From contig NZ_JAUMKC010000008.1 of assembly GCF_030519355.1 (NCBI RefSeq), forward strand, positions 166,163 through 230,162: 64,000 nt of DNA, read 5' to 3'. The notes below the pieces were generated by a model, which searched no databases, was not told the DNA's origin, and saw only the letters and a list, made by a program, of their open reading frames with translations. Position numbers and translations under genes: made by a program. Below are positions 44,251 to 53,318 of the stretch, piece by piece; position 1 is the first letter of the stretch; each line of letters begins with the position of its first letter. This DNA is from Mucilaginibacter sp. L3T2-6 (GTDB taxonomy: Bacteria; Bacteroidota; Bacteroidia; Sphingobacteriales; Sphingobacteriaceae).

Positions 44251-45033
44251 TTAAACTACGACGCCGGTTCTGATATCAACATTGTAGGTTTTGCCGTGAA
44301 TGCTCACTTTGGCCTGGTGGTTGCCAAGGAAAGTAATGGTGCCGGTAAAATTCCAGCTTCCTTTTGAGCCTGTCCCCTTAGTGCTGAAGCTTATGGTGCC
44401 GCTTAATATATCATCATCATCTCCGGACCCTAATACGATGTTGTTGATTATATAATTAAAGGCACGGGTACCGCTTTTGTTCCCGGTTTTGTATTTATAA
44501 GCAGTGGTTGAATTCAATGTACCTTTTAACGTTGATGGTGAATTGGCATCGTTGATGTCTGAAATCGCCAGTGTCAGCGTTTCCTGAAGTTTCGAGGTCG
44601 CCGTCAATTCCGGGGTAGATATGGCAATGCTTAAGTCGTCGTTAGTACTGAAACCGGTCAGGTTGTCATTGGAACAGCTAAAGGAAAACTTTATATGACC
44701 TGATACCTGGAGTGTACTGTCTTTACCGGCGGTTACCGATGCGTTGATAGCTGTATCGATAACTAAACCGCAAAAAGGGTTGCTCAAATCATGCAGTTTA
44801 GGACCACTCAGATGTTTTGCGCCGAAACTGGATGGGCCTTGCATACCTTCGCCAAAGTTAACACCGCCATATTCTCCGAATAAAGCGCTGTTAAGATCAA
44901 GGACCACTTGTGTGGTAACCTGGCTTTCAGTTAATGCGGGGCCGGCAGGGCTGCTGTCAGATTTTTTACAGGCACTATAAACTATAGCCATGCCTGCAAG
45001 CATAACAATGGGAAGTAAAAATTTGATTTTCAT
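44251..45033 (-). CDS. Lipoprotein of a tandem paralogous family, member 1
   Basis: A 260-residue lipoprotein (lipobox Cys in VYSACKKS). Members 2 and 3 follow the same plan: a leader ending SACKK, an early GGVNFGEG-type Gly-rich turn, one conserved Cys in a CGLVIDTAI-type segment, a beta-rich middle, and a last module GTITFLGNHQAKVSIHGKTY ending V-x-x-x-TG-x-V. The family is predicted to be all-beta and anchored at a membrane face. I do not recognise it. Members share no adjacent enzyme, and each has its own spacing and hairpins, so they may be separately expressed. Confidence 0.75.
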   Translation of the reverse strand: MKIKFLLPIVMLAGMAIVYSACKKSDSSPAGPALTESQVTTQVVLDLNSALFGEYGGVNFGEGMQGPSSFGAKHLSGPKLHDLSNPFCGLVIDTAINASVTAGKDSTLQVSGHIKFSFSCSNDNLTGFSTNDDLSIAISTPELTATSKLQETLTLAISDINDANSPSTLKGTLNSTTAYKYKTGNKSGTRAFNYIINNIVLGSGDDDDILSGTISFSTKGTGSKGSWNFTGTITFLGNHQAKVSIHGKTYNVDIRTGVVV

Positions 45034-45158
45034 TTAAAATTGGATTACTACTGTGATAAAATTGATTCTCTTATTTCTTTCGTCGTATACGTTTAAACAT
45101 AGATGAAAGATACAACTAATATAATCGTTACAATTTATATTCCAGTTATAATTTAACC

Positions 45159-45196
45159 AACAACATTTACTTATTTCACTATAAGTAAATGTTGTT
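45159..45196 (-). terminator. 16-bp inverted repeat after the second tandem lipoprotein gene
   Basis: A perfect stem (45159-45174 with 45181-45196) with loop TTCACT lies 86 bp beyond the stop at 45282. The sequence after it on the minus strand is GGTTAAATT, so it is a weak terminator or an mRNA 3' structure. Confidence 0.6.
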
Positions 45197-45281
45197 ATTG
45201 CAATGCGTAGAGTTTAACCTGTTTAGATAAATAAAAATATTATACAGGTGGAGCTCTTAATTGGTTTATACTGTACTTCTG

Positions 45282-46058
45282 TTAAACGGCCGTAACAGCT
45301 CCCGTTAACAAATCCACCAGATATGTTTTATTCAGGAAAGCTAACTTGGCTTTATGGTTGCCCAGGAAAGTAAGGACTGAAGTGTAATCCCACGAGCCTG
45401 TGCTGCCTGCACCTTCCGATTCCAGGTTAACTGTACCGCCTGTAATATCATTATCGCCGGCATGCACAAATACATCCATAAATTTATAAGTGCTTACCAT
45501 GCTAGTGTAGCTGGACGGATTGGTATAGTCTTGCCGGATGATTGACTTCAGGGTACCGCTAAACGTAAAGTTAGAGTTGGCAGCGTTTAAGCCCCTTACC
45601 TGATAATCCTGGTTAAGGTAGTAGCTAAAGGTATAAGCGGGAGTGCCGCTTGTTTCGCCGCTGATGTTCAATATGGTGTTAACATCGTAACCGGTGGTTT
45701 TATTGGTAACATCGTCGCAAAGAAACTGGTAATGTACGCTGCCGGTGGTAGTTGATTTAGTGGCGCCATCATCAAAAGGAATATTCAGGCTGTTGTCGTT
45801 AAAAAAGCCACAGCCTGTTTCGCCCTGTACCTTAAGCTTTGGATTAGAAGCGGTAAGCGTTGAGTTGGCAGCGACGCCATCTTTTATACTTGCACCACCG
45901 TATCCGCCGGATAACGACTGCACGAGGTTTGTCGCAATTGCTTTAACCTGGTCAAGCGTTGGCCCTGCTGGTTGTTTGTTTTCTGCTTTTTTACAGGCTG
46001 AATAAAATAGGGCAACGGCTAATAGTACTGGCACCGCCCTGCGTAGGTTTAAATTCAT
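45282..46058 (-). CDS. Lipoprotein of a tandem paralogous family, member 2
   Basis: A 258-residue paralogue of the flanking genes (lipobox Cys in FYSACKKA). It shares the Gly-rich GGYGGASIKDGV segment, the CGFFNDNS cysteine, and the C-terminal SVLTFLGNHKAKLAFLNKTY module ending LLTGAVTAV. Divergence from members 1 and 3 is considerable, so the duplications are not recent. Predicted to be periplasm-facing, all-beta, function unknown. Confidence 0.75.
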   Translation of the reverse strand: MNLNLRRAVPVLLAVALFYSACKKAENKQPAGPTLDQVKAIATNLVQSLSGGYGGASIKDGVAANSTLTASNPKLKVQGETGCGFFNDNSLNIPFDDGATKSTTTGSVHYQFLCDDVTNKTTGYDVNTILNISGETSGTPAYTFSYYLNQDYQVRGLNAANSNFTFSGTLKSIIRQDYTNPSSYTSMVSTYKFMDVFVHAGDNDITGGTVNLESEGAGSTGSWDYTSVLTFLGNHKAKLAFLNKTYLVDLLTGAVTAV

Positions 46059-46292
46059 GCTTTCAACATTTAGTTTACAATTTGTTTATCGCCTTAAGTA
46101 AGGCAATAAACATACCATTGGAACTTAAATACGCCGACCGGTCGCTTTGTAAGCGTTTTGTTAGTATAATTAAGCCGACTTACAGCGTGCCTTCCTATAA
46201 CTCCAAGGTTACTGACGGTATCTTTGTTTAATCTGCAGGCACGCTTGAAACCGGCCATTTCAAAATCTGGGGAATAGATTGCCGGATTGTAT

Positions 46293-46325
46293 AAAAAAAG
46301 CCCCTCACCGTAACCGGTAAGGGGC
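46293..46325 (-). terminator. Intrinsic terminator of the third tandem lipoprotein gene
   Basis: On the minus strand an 11-bp stem (46315-46325 with 46300-46310, one mismatch) and loop GTTA is followed by seven T. It starts 25 bp after the stop at 46350. Textbook shape. Confidence 0.9.
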
Positions 46326-46349
46326 CTGATAAGTTATTTATTGACTCCG

Positions 46350-47144
46350 TTAAACAGGTGTTACGACACCGGTTAGCAAATTAACACTGTACGAATGTCC
46401 GTCGAAGGTTATAATAGCTGTGTGGTTGCCTATGTATTCAATAGTTCCCTCATACTCCCATTTGCCAAACTGGTTGCGGCCCCTGGTTGTAAATGTTGCA
46501 GAACCGCTGATGATGTCCAGATTATTATGGACATCAATAACCAGGTTATGCATTACATAATTTTGGTGCTGATAATAAGTGTTAGCCAGGTGGGTAGTAT
46601 CAACAAATGGACCGCTGCCGTTTCTGAAATAGCCGAACGACTTCAATTTTCCGTCCATGGAAACCTTGCTGTAAGATAAATCCAATGCCTGCACCTTGTA
46701 TGACTGGGTAATAGCATATATAAATGCATAGCCCGGCGCTTTACCTGCGTTGATAAAGTCTGTAAATACTTTGTATCCGTCGGGCACAGTTGATGAACAG
46801 GTATAGGTAAATTTAAACCTTCCGCTAACTACCGATTTGATACTGTCGCCTTGTGTAAACACATATTTAGTGGTGGTATCAATGGTAAAGCCGCAGAGGG
46901 AATTAAAGCTGTTTAAAACCTTAGGTTTTACAGAAGCCAGTACGGCAGGTGGCTTAACACCATCGTTCAGGCTAACGCCGCCATAATTGCCGGCAAGTGC
47001 GTTTGCGAAATCTTTGCCAATTAAACCTGCGACATCTTTCGGCGACGCATTGGGAACCGGTGCATCACCTACTTTTTTACATGCAGTATAAAAGAATACC
47101 AAGCTGACTAATGCAGCCGCCATTAGTTTGACGGTAAGTTTCAT
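46350..47144 (-). CDS. Lipoprotein of a tandem paralogous family, member 3
   Basis: A 264-residue paralogue (lipobox Cys in FYTACKKV). It keeps the NYGGVSLNDGV segment, the CGFTIDTTTKY cysteine region, and the final module GTIEYIGNHTAIITFDGHSY with VNLLTGVVTPV. It is first in the tandem in transcription order and has its own strong terminator. A 228-bp gap with AT-rich sequence separates it from the Wzi-like gene downstream of it in coordinates. Confidence 0.75.
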   Translation of the reverse strand: MKLTVKLMAAALVSLVFFYTACKKVGDAPVPNASPKDVAGLIGKDFANALAGNYGGVSLNDGVKPPAVLASVKPKVLNSFNSLCGFTIDTTTKYVFTQGDSIKSVVSGRFKFTYTCSSTVPDGYKVFTDFINAGKAPGYAFIYAITQSYKVQALDLSYSKVSMDGKLKSFGYFRNGSGPFVDTTHLANTYYQHQNYVMHNLVIDVHNNLDIISGSATFTTRGRNQFGKWEYEGTIEYIGNHTAIITFDGHSYSVNLLTGVVTPV

Positions 47145-47372
47145 TTTAGAAATGTGTTAGTGTGTTCAATAATTTATCTACCCTAAAAATATATAAAACC
47201 AAGGCCTTCGTTATATTTTTTTTAAAAAAAGTTCCGTTTATGCTTATTAATTACAACATTTTTACCGACAAGTAAATAACAATTGTTTATTGGTTAACGC
47301 CTTGTAAATATTCACGTTAAATGCATTTAATAACTATCAATTGCTTCAGGTGCTGATATAAAGGATGATACT

Positions 47373-49112
47373 CTAAAAGCGATAAGTTATGGCAACATTC
47401 AGTTTGATGTTATTTGCATCAAGCGACCGCTGATTATAATAAGAGATGTCAGGGTCGTTCCTGAATTTCCATTCATAGTTAAGCTCCCTTACATACAGTA
47501 ATGAAGCCGACAGCAAAATATTATCAAAATCCCAATCGCTGCTAACGCCGCCGCTATAATCAACCCAATGCCGGCGCGTCTCGCCCGCCGCAAAAGCCTT
47601 ATAATAAAAATCGGCATTATGCTCGTAGCGCTGTATCTGCAGGCCGATACGCTTAATGCCGTTAATCCATGATACATCAAGCGTTTGCAAACCGCTGCCT
47701 GGGCCTATGCCCGCCCCAAGCACTTCGCCATAGTTAGTGTAGCCCGCCCTAACCTGCGAATGTGCGTACCAATAACCAGATTTTCTATTTACAACATCGT
47801 CTGATGGCTGCGCCATCTGGGTGGTTTCGAGTCCTACCTGTATTTGTTCATCAGGCCGACCCTCGAGCCCGATTATTTTCCGGAACCCCATGGTATAAGC
47901 CCTTGAATGTTCCGGGTCCAGTAAAAAGTCCCTTGCATCCCAGTTGTGATCCTCTCTGCCATATTCAAAATAAATCTCTGCATTGCCGCCTGTCCAGAGC
48001 CACCGCATAAAGACTGAGGCAAGCTGGTCACGCTTCGCCGCATCTTCCGACACAACGCCCGATACCGGATCATAAAAACTATCCCTCAAAAAAGATGAGA
48101 AGAAGGGAATATAATCGCCTAACTTATGCCCCAAATCATTGTGATATACCTGAAACGCTCTTGTTGCTCCCAAAAACAGGCCAGGGACCCATTTAGGATG
48201 GTAAGTAAAAACGAAGCCCGATAAATACCGCCAGTCGTTAGATTTGGGTCTGTACAGGTTGTCCATATTACCTTCCTGTCCCGGCGCCAGCGGCGCATAG
48301 CCTGATGCATTTAATTTGCCCGCTATTACCTGTGTTTCAAATGAACCGATAGGCGTGTTTACGGGCCTGGTAGTATTAAGTGTAAGATGTGCAAAGCCTC
48401 TTGCATTGTTACTCATCAATAGTGAGTTCTGTATCCCGGGCCCCCACCACAGGTTTTCGGTAGAAAGACCGAAGGAGACCGGGTCGAAAGTAATGCGTAT
48501 ACTGCTTGGACCAGGTAATAACCTGGTATACGCAGAAGTACCAAAACGCTCCGGTGCATCTATCTGGTTGTAAACACCATACCAGGCTTTCCATGCATTA
48601 TTATCATTTCCGGCCTGGGTAAAGCCGTCGAACGCTTTATTTTGCGCAAAAAGGAATTCCGGCCGGAACTGGATACTTAAAAAACTATATTTCGCATATA
48701 CACCCCCACTCAACAGCGTTTGGTACCCGGCAGCCGGGATCATCGAACCGTCATTCCAGCCGTAAGGGTTATGTGTGTTGTATTGATTGCTCCAGGTAAC
48801 CGGCAATATTTTTACCAGGCCTTTATCGCCTGCAAATTTATAGTCAGGGACTCGTTGCAGACCACTTTCACCAAAACTTTTGTCCGGGTCGAAAGCGTCA
48901 TTTAAGCCGAAAGCAGCGCCCGGAAACAGCGGGCGCACGGTAAATGACACACTTGAATCAAGCTTTCCCAGTAGTTGCTGCCTGCGGTACATATCTTCAA
49001 TCACAGGCGTCCCTACCGGAACGGTTTGTGCATCTGCTACGCCGCAAAGCAAAAATAACAATGCAGTAAAAAGGCCTTTGGTAAAGCCATTACCTAAAAA
49101 TGAGGGCATCAA
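47373..49112 (-). CDS. Capsule assembly Wzi-family outer-membrane protein
   Basis: A 579-residue protein with a signal peptide (residues 1-28, ending VADAQ) and an outer-membrane beta-barrel. The YRPKSNDWRYLSGFVFTYHP and PKWVPGLFLGATRAFQ segments match Bacteroidota Wzi-like proteins. E. coli Wzi binds capsule polysaccharide at the cell surface; relatives here are assumed to tether surface polysaccharide. The C-terminus ends in an aromatic (ITYRF), as for barrel insertion. The start may be one codon later. No capsule biosynthesis genes are adjacent in this window. Confidence 0.85.
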   Translation of the reverse strand: MMPSFLGNGFTKGLFTALLFLLCGVADAQTVPVGTPVIEDMYRRQQLLGKLDSSVSFTVRPLFPGAAFGLNDAFDPDKSFGESGLQRVPDYKFAGDKGLVKILPVTWSNQYNTHNPYGWNDGSMIPAAGYQTLLSGGVYAKYSFLSIQFRPEFLFAQNKAFDGFTQAGNDNNAWKAWYGVYNQIDAPERFGTSAYTRLLPGPSSIRITFDPVSFGLSTENLWWGPGIQNSLLMSNNARGFAHLTLNTTRPVNTPIGSFETQVIAGKLNASGYAPLAPGQEGNMDNLYRPKSNDWRYLSGFVFTYHPKWVPGLFLGATRAFQVYHNDLGHKLGDYIPFFSSFLRDSFYDPVSGVVSEDAAKRDQLASVFMRWLWTGGNAEIYFEYGREDHNWDARDFLLDPEHSRAYTMGFRKIIGLEGRPDEQIQVGLETTQMAQPSDDVVNRKSGYWYAHSQVRAGYTNYGEVLGAGIGPGSGLQTLDVSWINGIKRIGLQIQRYEHNADFYYKAFAAGETRRHWVDYSGGVSSDWDFDNILLSASLLYVRELNYEWKFRNDPDISYYNQRSLDANNIKLNVAITYRF

Positions 49113-49565
49113 TAGTAAAATTTAATTCGTATATCGTTCTGTTTATTAATGAAGCAAAGAAATCAAACGAGTTAACCGGGCTTTTCTATGATTGCTCATG
49201 GTGATGACCGTACCTTACCGCCTGTCTGCACTCAAAAATTTTGCGATTCAACAATTTATCGCACTCAAAATAGTCAAAATTTATACCCGAGTAAACATTT
49301 AGCTCATAAATTAAAACAACAACCCGACGAGAAATAAATAATTAAACAAAAGGAAATATCTGTAATCAAGAGTATATGCTCGATAACAGACCGGTATAAA
49401 AATCAATTCCCTTTTGCACGAATTGTGGACAAAGCGGGAATTTATTACCTCGTTTGATGCCCGGCTGATCACATTTAAACCGGTTTCCCCTTTTTGACCC
49501 AACAATCACTACCATCCTAATAGAGATTTTCTTAATTTCGCAACCTTATATGCCTTATAATATAT
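49113..49565. other. 453-bp intergenic region between the divergent Wzi-like and leuS genes
   Basis: AT-rich sequence that must hold both promoters. I see no gene, known RNA, leader peptide or strong hairpin. Confidence 0.4.
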
Positions 49566-52500
49566 ATGGACTATCAATTTAAAGATATCGAGCAAAAGTG
49601 GCAGAAGTTCTGGGCAGAGAACCAGACTTTTAAAGCGGAAGACAAAAGCACCAAGCCAAAGTACTACGTGATGGACATGTTCCCTTACCCATCTGGTGCG
49701 GGGCTGCATGTAGGCCACCCGCTGGGCTATATTGCTTCTGATATTTTTGCCCGTTATAAAAGGCTGAAGGGTTTTAATGTACTGCACCCGATGGGTTACG
49801 ACAGTTTCGGCCTGCCGGCGGAGCAGTACGCCATTCAAACAGGGCAGCACCCGGCTATTACTACCGAGGCTAACATTGCCACCTATCGCCGCCAGTTAGA
49901 CCAAATCGGCTTTTCGTTCGACTGGAGCCGCGAGGTGCGTACCAGTTCGCCTGACTTTTATAAATGGACGCAGTGGATCTTTATGCAGCTTTTTAACAGC
50001 TGGTATAATAAAGATGCTGATAAAGCCGAAAGCATAGAAAAGCTGGTTAGCCATTTTGAACAAAATGGTTCTGCCGGTATCAATGCTGTGTGTGACGATG
50101 ATATTCTTTCTTTCACGGCGGATGAATGGAAAGGCATGAGCAACCAGGCGCAGCAGGAAGAACTTTTAAAATACCGCCTTACCTATTTACGCGAAAGCAC
50201 CGTGAACTGGTGCCCCGCATTAGGCACCGTATTGGCCAACGACGAGGTTAAAGATGGCTTTAGCGAGCGCGGCGGGTACCCTGTTGAACAAAAGAAGATG
50301 ATGCAGTGGAGCATGCGCATTACTGCCTATGCCGACCGCCTGCTGAAAGGCCTCGACACTATAGACTGGCCTGAGCCTTTGAAGGAAATGCAGCGTAACT
50401 GGATTGGCAAGAGTGTTGGAGCGAGTGTAAGATTTAAGCTGGAAAACTCTTCTGATTTTATAGAAGTCTTTACAACACGTGCTGATACTATTTTCGGGGC
50501 AACATTTTTGGTGCTCGCGCCGGAACATGAGCTGGTGCCATTATTAACCACTGACGCACAAAAAGCGGACATCGATGCCTATGTTGCCCAGGCGAAAAAG
50601 AAATCGGAACTGGAGCGTATGGCAGAGGCTAAAACCGTATCGGGGGCTTTTACGGGCAGCTATGCCATTAACCCGGTTAATGGTGAAAAAATACCGGTAT
50701 GGATCGCTGATTATGTTTTAGCCGGCTATGGAACCGGTGCAGTAATGGCCGTACCATCTGGCGACCAGCGCGATTATCTTTTCGCCAAACGTTTCGAATT
50801 ACCGATCATACAGATCATCGACATCCAAAAAATTGAAACGGAGGCCGACCCGACCAAGGAAGGCAAGTATATAAATTCGGATTTTATAAACGGACTCAAC
50901 TACAAAGAGGCTACCGCCGCTGTAATTGCCAAACTGGAAGAAATAGGCGCAGGAAAGGCCAAGATAAACTTCAGGATGCGTGATGCCATTTTTGGCCGTC
51001 AGCGCTATTGGGGCGAACCGGTGCCTGTGTATTTTAAAGACGGACTGCCCTATTTGATTGATGAAAAGGATTTGCCGCTAGTATTGCCTGAGGTTGATAA
51101 ATATCTTCCCACTGAAGACGGAGAACCACCATTGGCGAGGGCTAAGGGCTGGAATTATAAACCACATACTCCTCCGGTCGCCCCCTCTAAATCTCCCCCG
51201 GCTGGGGAGACTTTAGCTGCGGAAGCGGGTAGCAATTTTTCAGAAGATGAAAAATTGCCGGATTATTTAACTGGCGCTTATCGGGAAACAGCAGATGCGT
51301 ATATATATGAACAGCTAAGAGACTTCAGCAGAGAGAACAGAAAAAACCCAACTCATGCTGAGAACATTCTGTGGCAGTTGCTTCGAGGTAGCCAAATCGG
51401 TCACAAAATAAGGAGACAACATGCAATTGACGCATATATTGGAGATTTTGTTTCGCTACAAAAGGGTTTAGTTATTGAATTAGACGGCCATCACCATAAG
51501 CTAAATAAAGAAGCTGACGACATCCGTACCGGGGTGCTTAATCATTTTGGGTTTACTGTTATACGTTTTTCTAATGATGAAGTGCTGGAGAATCCACAAA
51601 AAGTAGCTTCAGTGATTAAGCAGAAATTAGATGAAATGCCGGAGAGAGATTTAAGCAAGTTATCCGACACATTCCCGAAGCGTGCAGTTCAAGTCTCCCC
51701 TACCGGGGGAGATTTAGAGGGGGCTTCGGACGATGTAGAATATTCTTACGAGTTAAGCACCATGCCCGGCTGGGCCGGCAGCAGTTGGTATTGGTTCCGC
51801 TATATGGATGCGCATAACGATAAGGAATTTGCATCGCGCGAGGCTATCGGGTACTGGAAAGATGTTGACCTTTATATAGGCGGCAGCGAGCATGCCACCG
51901 GGCACCTGTTGTATAGCCGTTTCTGGAACAAATTTTTGAAAGACCTTGGCCTGGTGATTGAAGAAGAGCCTTTTAAAAAGCTGATTAACCAGGGGATGAT
52001 ACAGGGGCGCAGTAACTTTGTGTATCGCCTGATGGATGATGAGGGACGCCCTATCAATACATTTGTATCGCACGGGTTGATAAAACAATACAAAACATCT
52101 CCATTACATGTTGATGTAAACATCGTGGACAACGAAGTACTGAATGTCAATAAGTTTAAGCAATGGCGCCCTGAGTATGCTGACGCTGAATTTATTTTGG
52201 AAAACGGCAAATACATATGCGGAGTTGAGGTTGAAAAGATGTCGAAATCAAAATACAATGTGGTTAATCCGGACGACCTGATTGACCGCGTTGGCGCCGA
52301 CACCCTACGCATGTACGAAATGTTCCTTGGCCCGCTGGAGCAAAGCAAACCCTGGAATACCAATGGTATCGAGGGTGTGTTTAAATTCCTGCGTAAATTC
52401 TGGAGGTTATTTCATGATGCTGACTGGAACTTTAAGGTATCAGATGCTGAGCCAACCAAAGCCGAATTAAAATCATTGCATAAGATCATCCGCAAAGTTG

Positions 52501-52922
52501 AGGAGGATATCGAACGCTTTTCGTTCAACACATCGGTGTCGAGCTTTATGATCGCAGTGAACGAACTCACCGATCTGAAATCGAACAATCGGGCTATTTT
52601 GAGCGATATGGTTATTATCCTGTCGCCCTATGCGCCGCATATCTGCGAGGAATTGTGGGTATTGCTGGGTAACAAGCCGGGCTCATTATCACACACACCT
52701 TATCCGCAATTTAACCCGGATTACCTGGTGGAAGATGAGTTTGCGTACCCGGTATCCATAAACGGCAAAACCAAACTCAATCTTAACATATCACTTAGCC
52801 TTGAAGGCGCCGATGTAGAAGCCTTTGTTTTAGGCAGCGCCGATGTGCAAAAATACCTTGAAGGCAAAACGCCTAAAAAAGTGATTGTGGTTAAGGGCCG
52901 AATTGTGAATATTGTGGTATAA
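49566..52922 (+). CDS. leuS: Leucyl-tRNA synthetase with in-frame DUF559 nuclease-like insertion
   Basis: An 1118-residue LeuRS, about 180 residues longer than expected. The synthetase itself is intact: HVGH at 48-51, the CP1 editing domain (about 220-420), KMSKS at 891-895, anticodon-binding and C-terminal domains. The extra sequence occupies about residues 539-720, between the [13 protein letters not shown] segment and the [15 protein letters not shown] active-site strand. It encodes a DUF559 domain at about 578-690 with conserved Glu599, Asp627 in YIGDF, and Glu638/Asp640 in VIELDG. Without it the protein would be about 936 residues, the normal Bacteroidota size. The enzyme charges tRNA-Leu and is essential, so the insertion must be tolerated unless another leuS exists. 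Confidence 0.96.
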   Translation: MDYQFKDIEQKWQKFWAENQTFKAEDKSTKPKYYVMDMFPYPSGAGLHVGHPLGYIASDIFARYKRLKGFNVLHPMGYDSFGLPAEQYAIQTGQHPAITTEANIATYRRQLDQIGFSFDWSREVRTSSPDFYKWTQWIFMQLFNSWYNKDADKAESIEKLVSHFEQNGSAGINAVCDDDILSFTADEWKGMSNQAQQEELLKYRLTYLRESTVNWCPALGTVLANDEVKDGFSERGGYPVEQKKMMQWSMRITAYADRLLKGLDTIDWPEPLKEMQRNWIGKSVGASVRFKLENSSDFIEVFTTRADTIFGATFLVLAPEHELVPLLTTDAQKADIDAYVAQAKKKSELERMAEAKTVSGAFTGSYAINPVNGEKIPVWIADYVLAGYGTGAVMAVPSGDQRDYLFAKRFELPIIQIIDIQKIETEADPTKEGKYINSDFINGLNYKEATAAVIAKLEEIGAGKAKINFRMRDAIFGRQRYWGEPVPVYFKDGLPYLIDEKDLPLVLPEVDKYLPTEDGEPPLARAKGWNYKPHTPPVAPSKSPPAGETLAAEAGSNFSEDEKLPDYLTGAYRETADAYIYEQLRDFSRENRKNPTHAENILWQLLRGSQIGHKIRRQHAIDAYIGDFVSLQKGLVIELDGHHHKLNKEADDIRTGVLNHFGFTVIRFSNDEVLENPQKVASVIKQKLDEMPERDLSKLSDTFPKRAVQVSPTGGDLEGASDDVEYSYELSTMPGWAGSSWYWFRYMDAHNDKEFASREAIGYWKDVDLYIGGSEHATGHLLYSRFWNKFLKDLGLVIEEEPFKKLINQGMIQGRSNFVYRLMDDEGRPINTFVSHGLIKQYKTSPLHVDVNIVDNEVLNVNKFKQWRPEYADAEFILENGKYICGVEVEKMSKSKYNVVNPDDLIDRVGADTLRMYEMFLGPLEQSKPWNTNGIEGVFKFLRKFWRLFHDADWNFKVSDAEPTKAELKSLHKIIRKVEEDIERFSFNTSVSSFMIAVNELTDLKSNNRAILSDMVIILSPYAPHICEELWVLLGNKPGSLSHTPYPQFNPDYLVEDEFAYPVSINGKTKLNLNISLSLEGADVEAFVLGSADVQKYLEGKTPKKVIVVKGRIVNIVV
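51172..51180 (+). repeat. Possible left target-site duplication of the leuS insertion
   Basis: CTCCGGTCG immediately left of the left terminal repeat resembles CTTCGGACG (51724-51732) immediately right of the right one, 7 of 9 bases identical. Its last base also extends the inverted repeat. Chance cannot be excluded. Confidence 0.3.
51180..51213 (+). repeat. Left terminal inverted repeat of the leuS insertion
   Basis: Begins GCCCCCTCTAAATCTCCCC and ends GGGGAGACTT. Internal stem: TCTCCCC at 51192-51198 with GGGGAGA at 51204-51210. It is translated as part of the Pro/Ser-rich junction [11 protein letters not shown]. Confidence 0.9.
51181..51723 (+). mobile_element. DUF559-encoding REP-type mobile element inserted in leuS
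   Basis: The element is bounded by inverted repeats at 51180-51213 and 51691-51724 that match at 32 of 34 positions. Each repeat contains its own stem-loop (TCTCCCC paired with GGGGAGA, 5-nt loop). The interior is a single open frame in phase with leuS that encodes a DUF559 domain, a restriction-endonuclease-like fold related to Vsr. The core length of 543 bp is 181 codons, and the 9-bp flanking repeat adds 3 codons, so the host frame is kept. The interior uses more A/T and AGA codons than the host gene. Whether it can still move is unknown. Confidence 0.8.
51691..51724 (-). repeat. Right terminal inverted repeat of the leuS insertion
   Basis: Begins AAGTCTCCCC and ends GGAGATTTAGAGGGGGC. 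It differs from the reverse complement of the left repeat only in two adjacent loop bases. Internal stem: 51694-51700 with 51706-51712. Translated as the [12 protein letters not shown] junction. Confidence 0.9.
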
Positions 52923-52936
52923 ACCAAATGGCGCAT

Positions 52937-53039
52937 AGCGATGGGCGACGCCCATCGCTGACATATGTATCCCCTTCCGGGAATTAAACTACAGGTTTAA
53001 CCTTAATCTACTTCACTGAAAGGGAAAAATATGTCAGCG
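52937..53039. repeat. Nested inverted repeats downstream of leuS
   Basis: AGCGATGGGC (52937-52946) pairs with 52950-52959 around GAC. CGCTGACATAT (52956-52966) pairs with ATATGTCAGCG (53029-53039), and CCCCTTC (52971-52977) can pair with GAAGGGG (53039-53045). The two folds compete. The rest of the 396-bp gap to the receptor gene shows no gene. Confidence 0.7.
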
Positions 53040-53318
53040 AAGGGGTATAGCCCTGCGTTGAATAAAGACAAGCGCGCAAAAAATATTTCATCATTCCTGT
53101 CACGTTTTGCATGTTCGGATTGTTATGATATGAGAGATTAATAACAATATGGCATTCTATCAATTCATGAGCAAAAACCCCGGTTCCGGCAATCATTATT
53201 GTACATTATACACCAAATTCTGCAACTAATCTGTTACAGTTGCTTTGGTTGTAAAATAATCGTTAATCGCCTGTAACATTTAGTCTATTTTCGCCTCCAA
53301 TTACCAAAATCATCAAAA

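Noticed and set aside
49311..49505. 64-residue minus-strand frame upstream of leuS
   Set aside because: No family motif, no ribosome site and a composition typical of random AT-rich DNA.
51180..51724. leuS insertion as an intein or group I/II intron
   Set aside because: No Cys/Ser at an N-terminal junction, no His-Asn at the end, and no intron-type catalytic core. The sequence stays open in the host frame and has terminal inverted repeats instead.
51180..51724. leuS insertion as a sequencing or assembly chimera
   Set aside because: It is bounded by matched inverted repeats and exactly in frame, which an assembly error would not produce. Not formally excluded.
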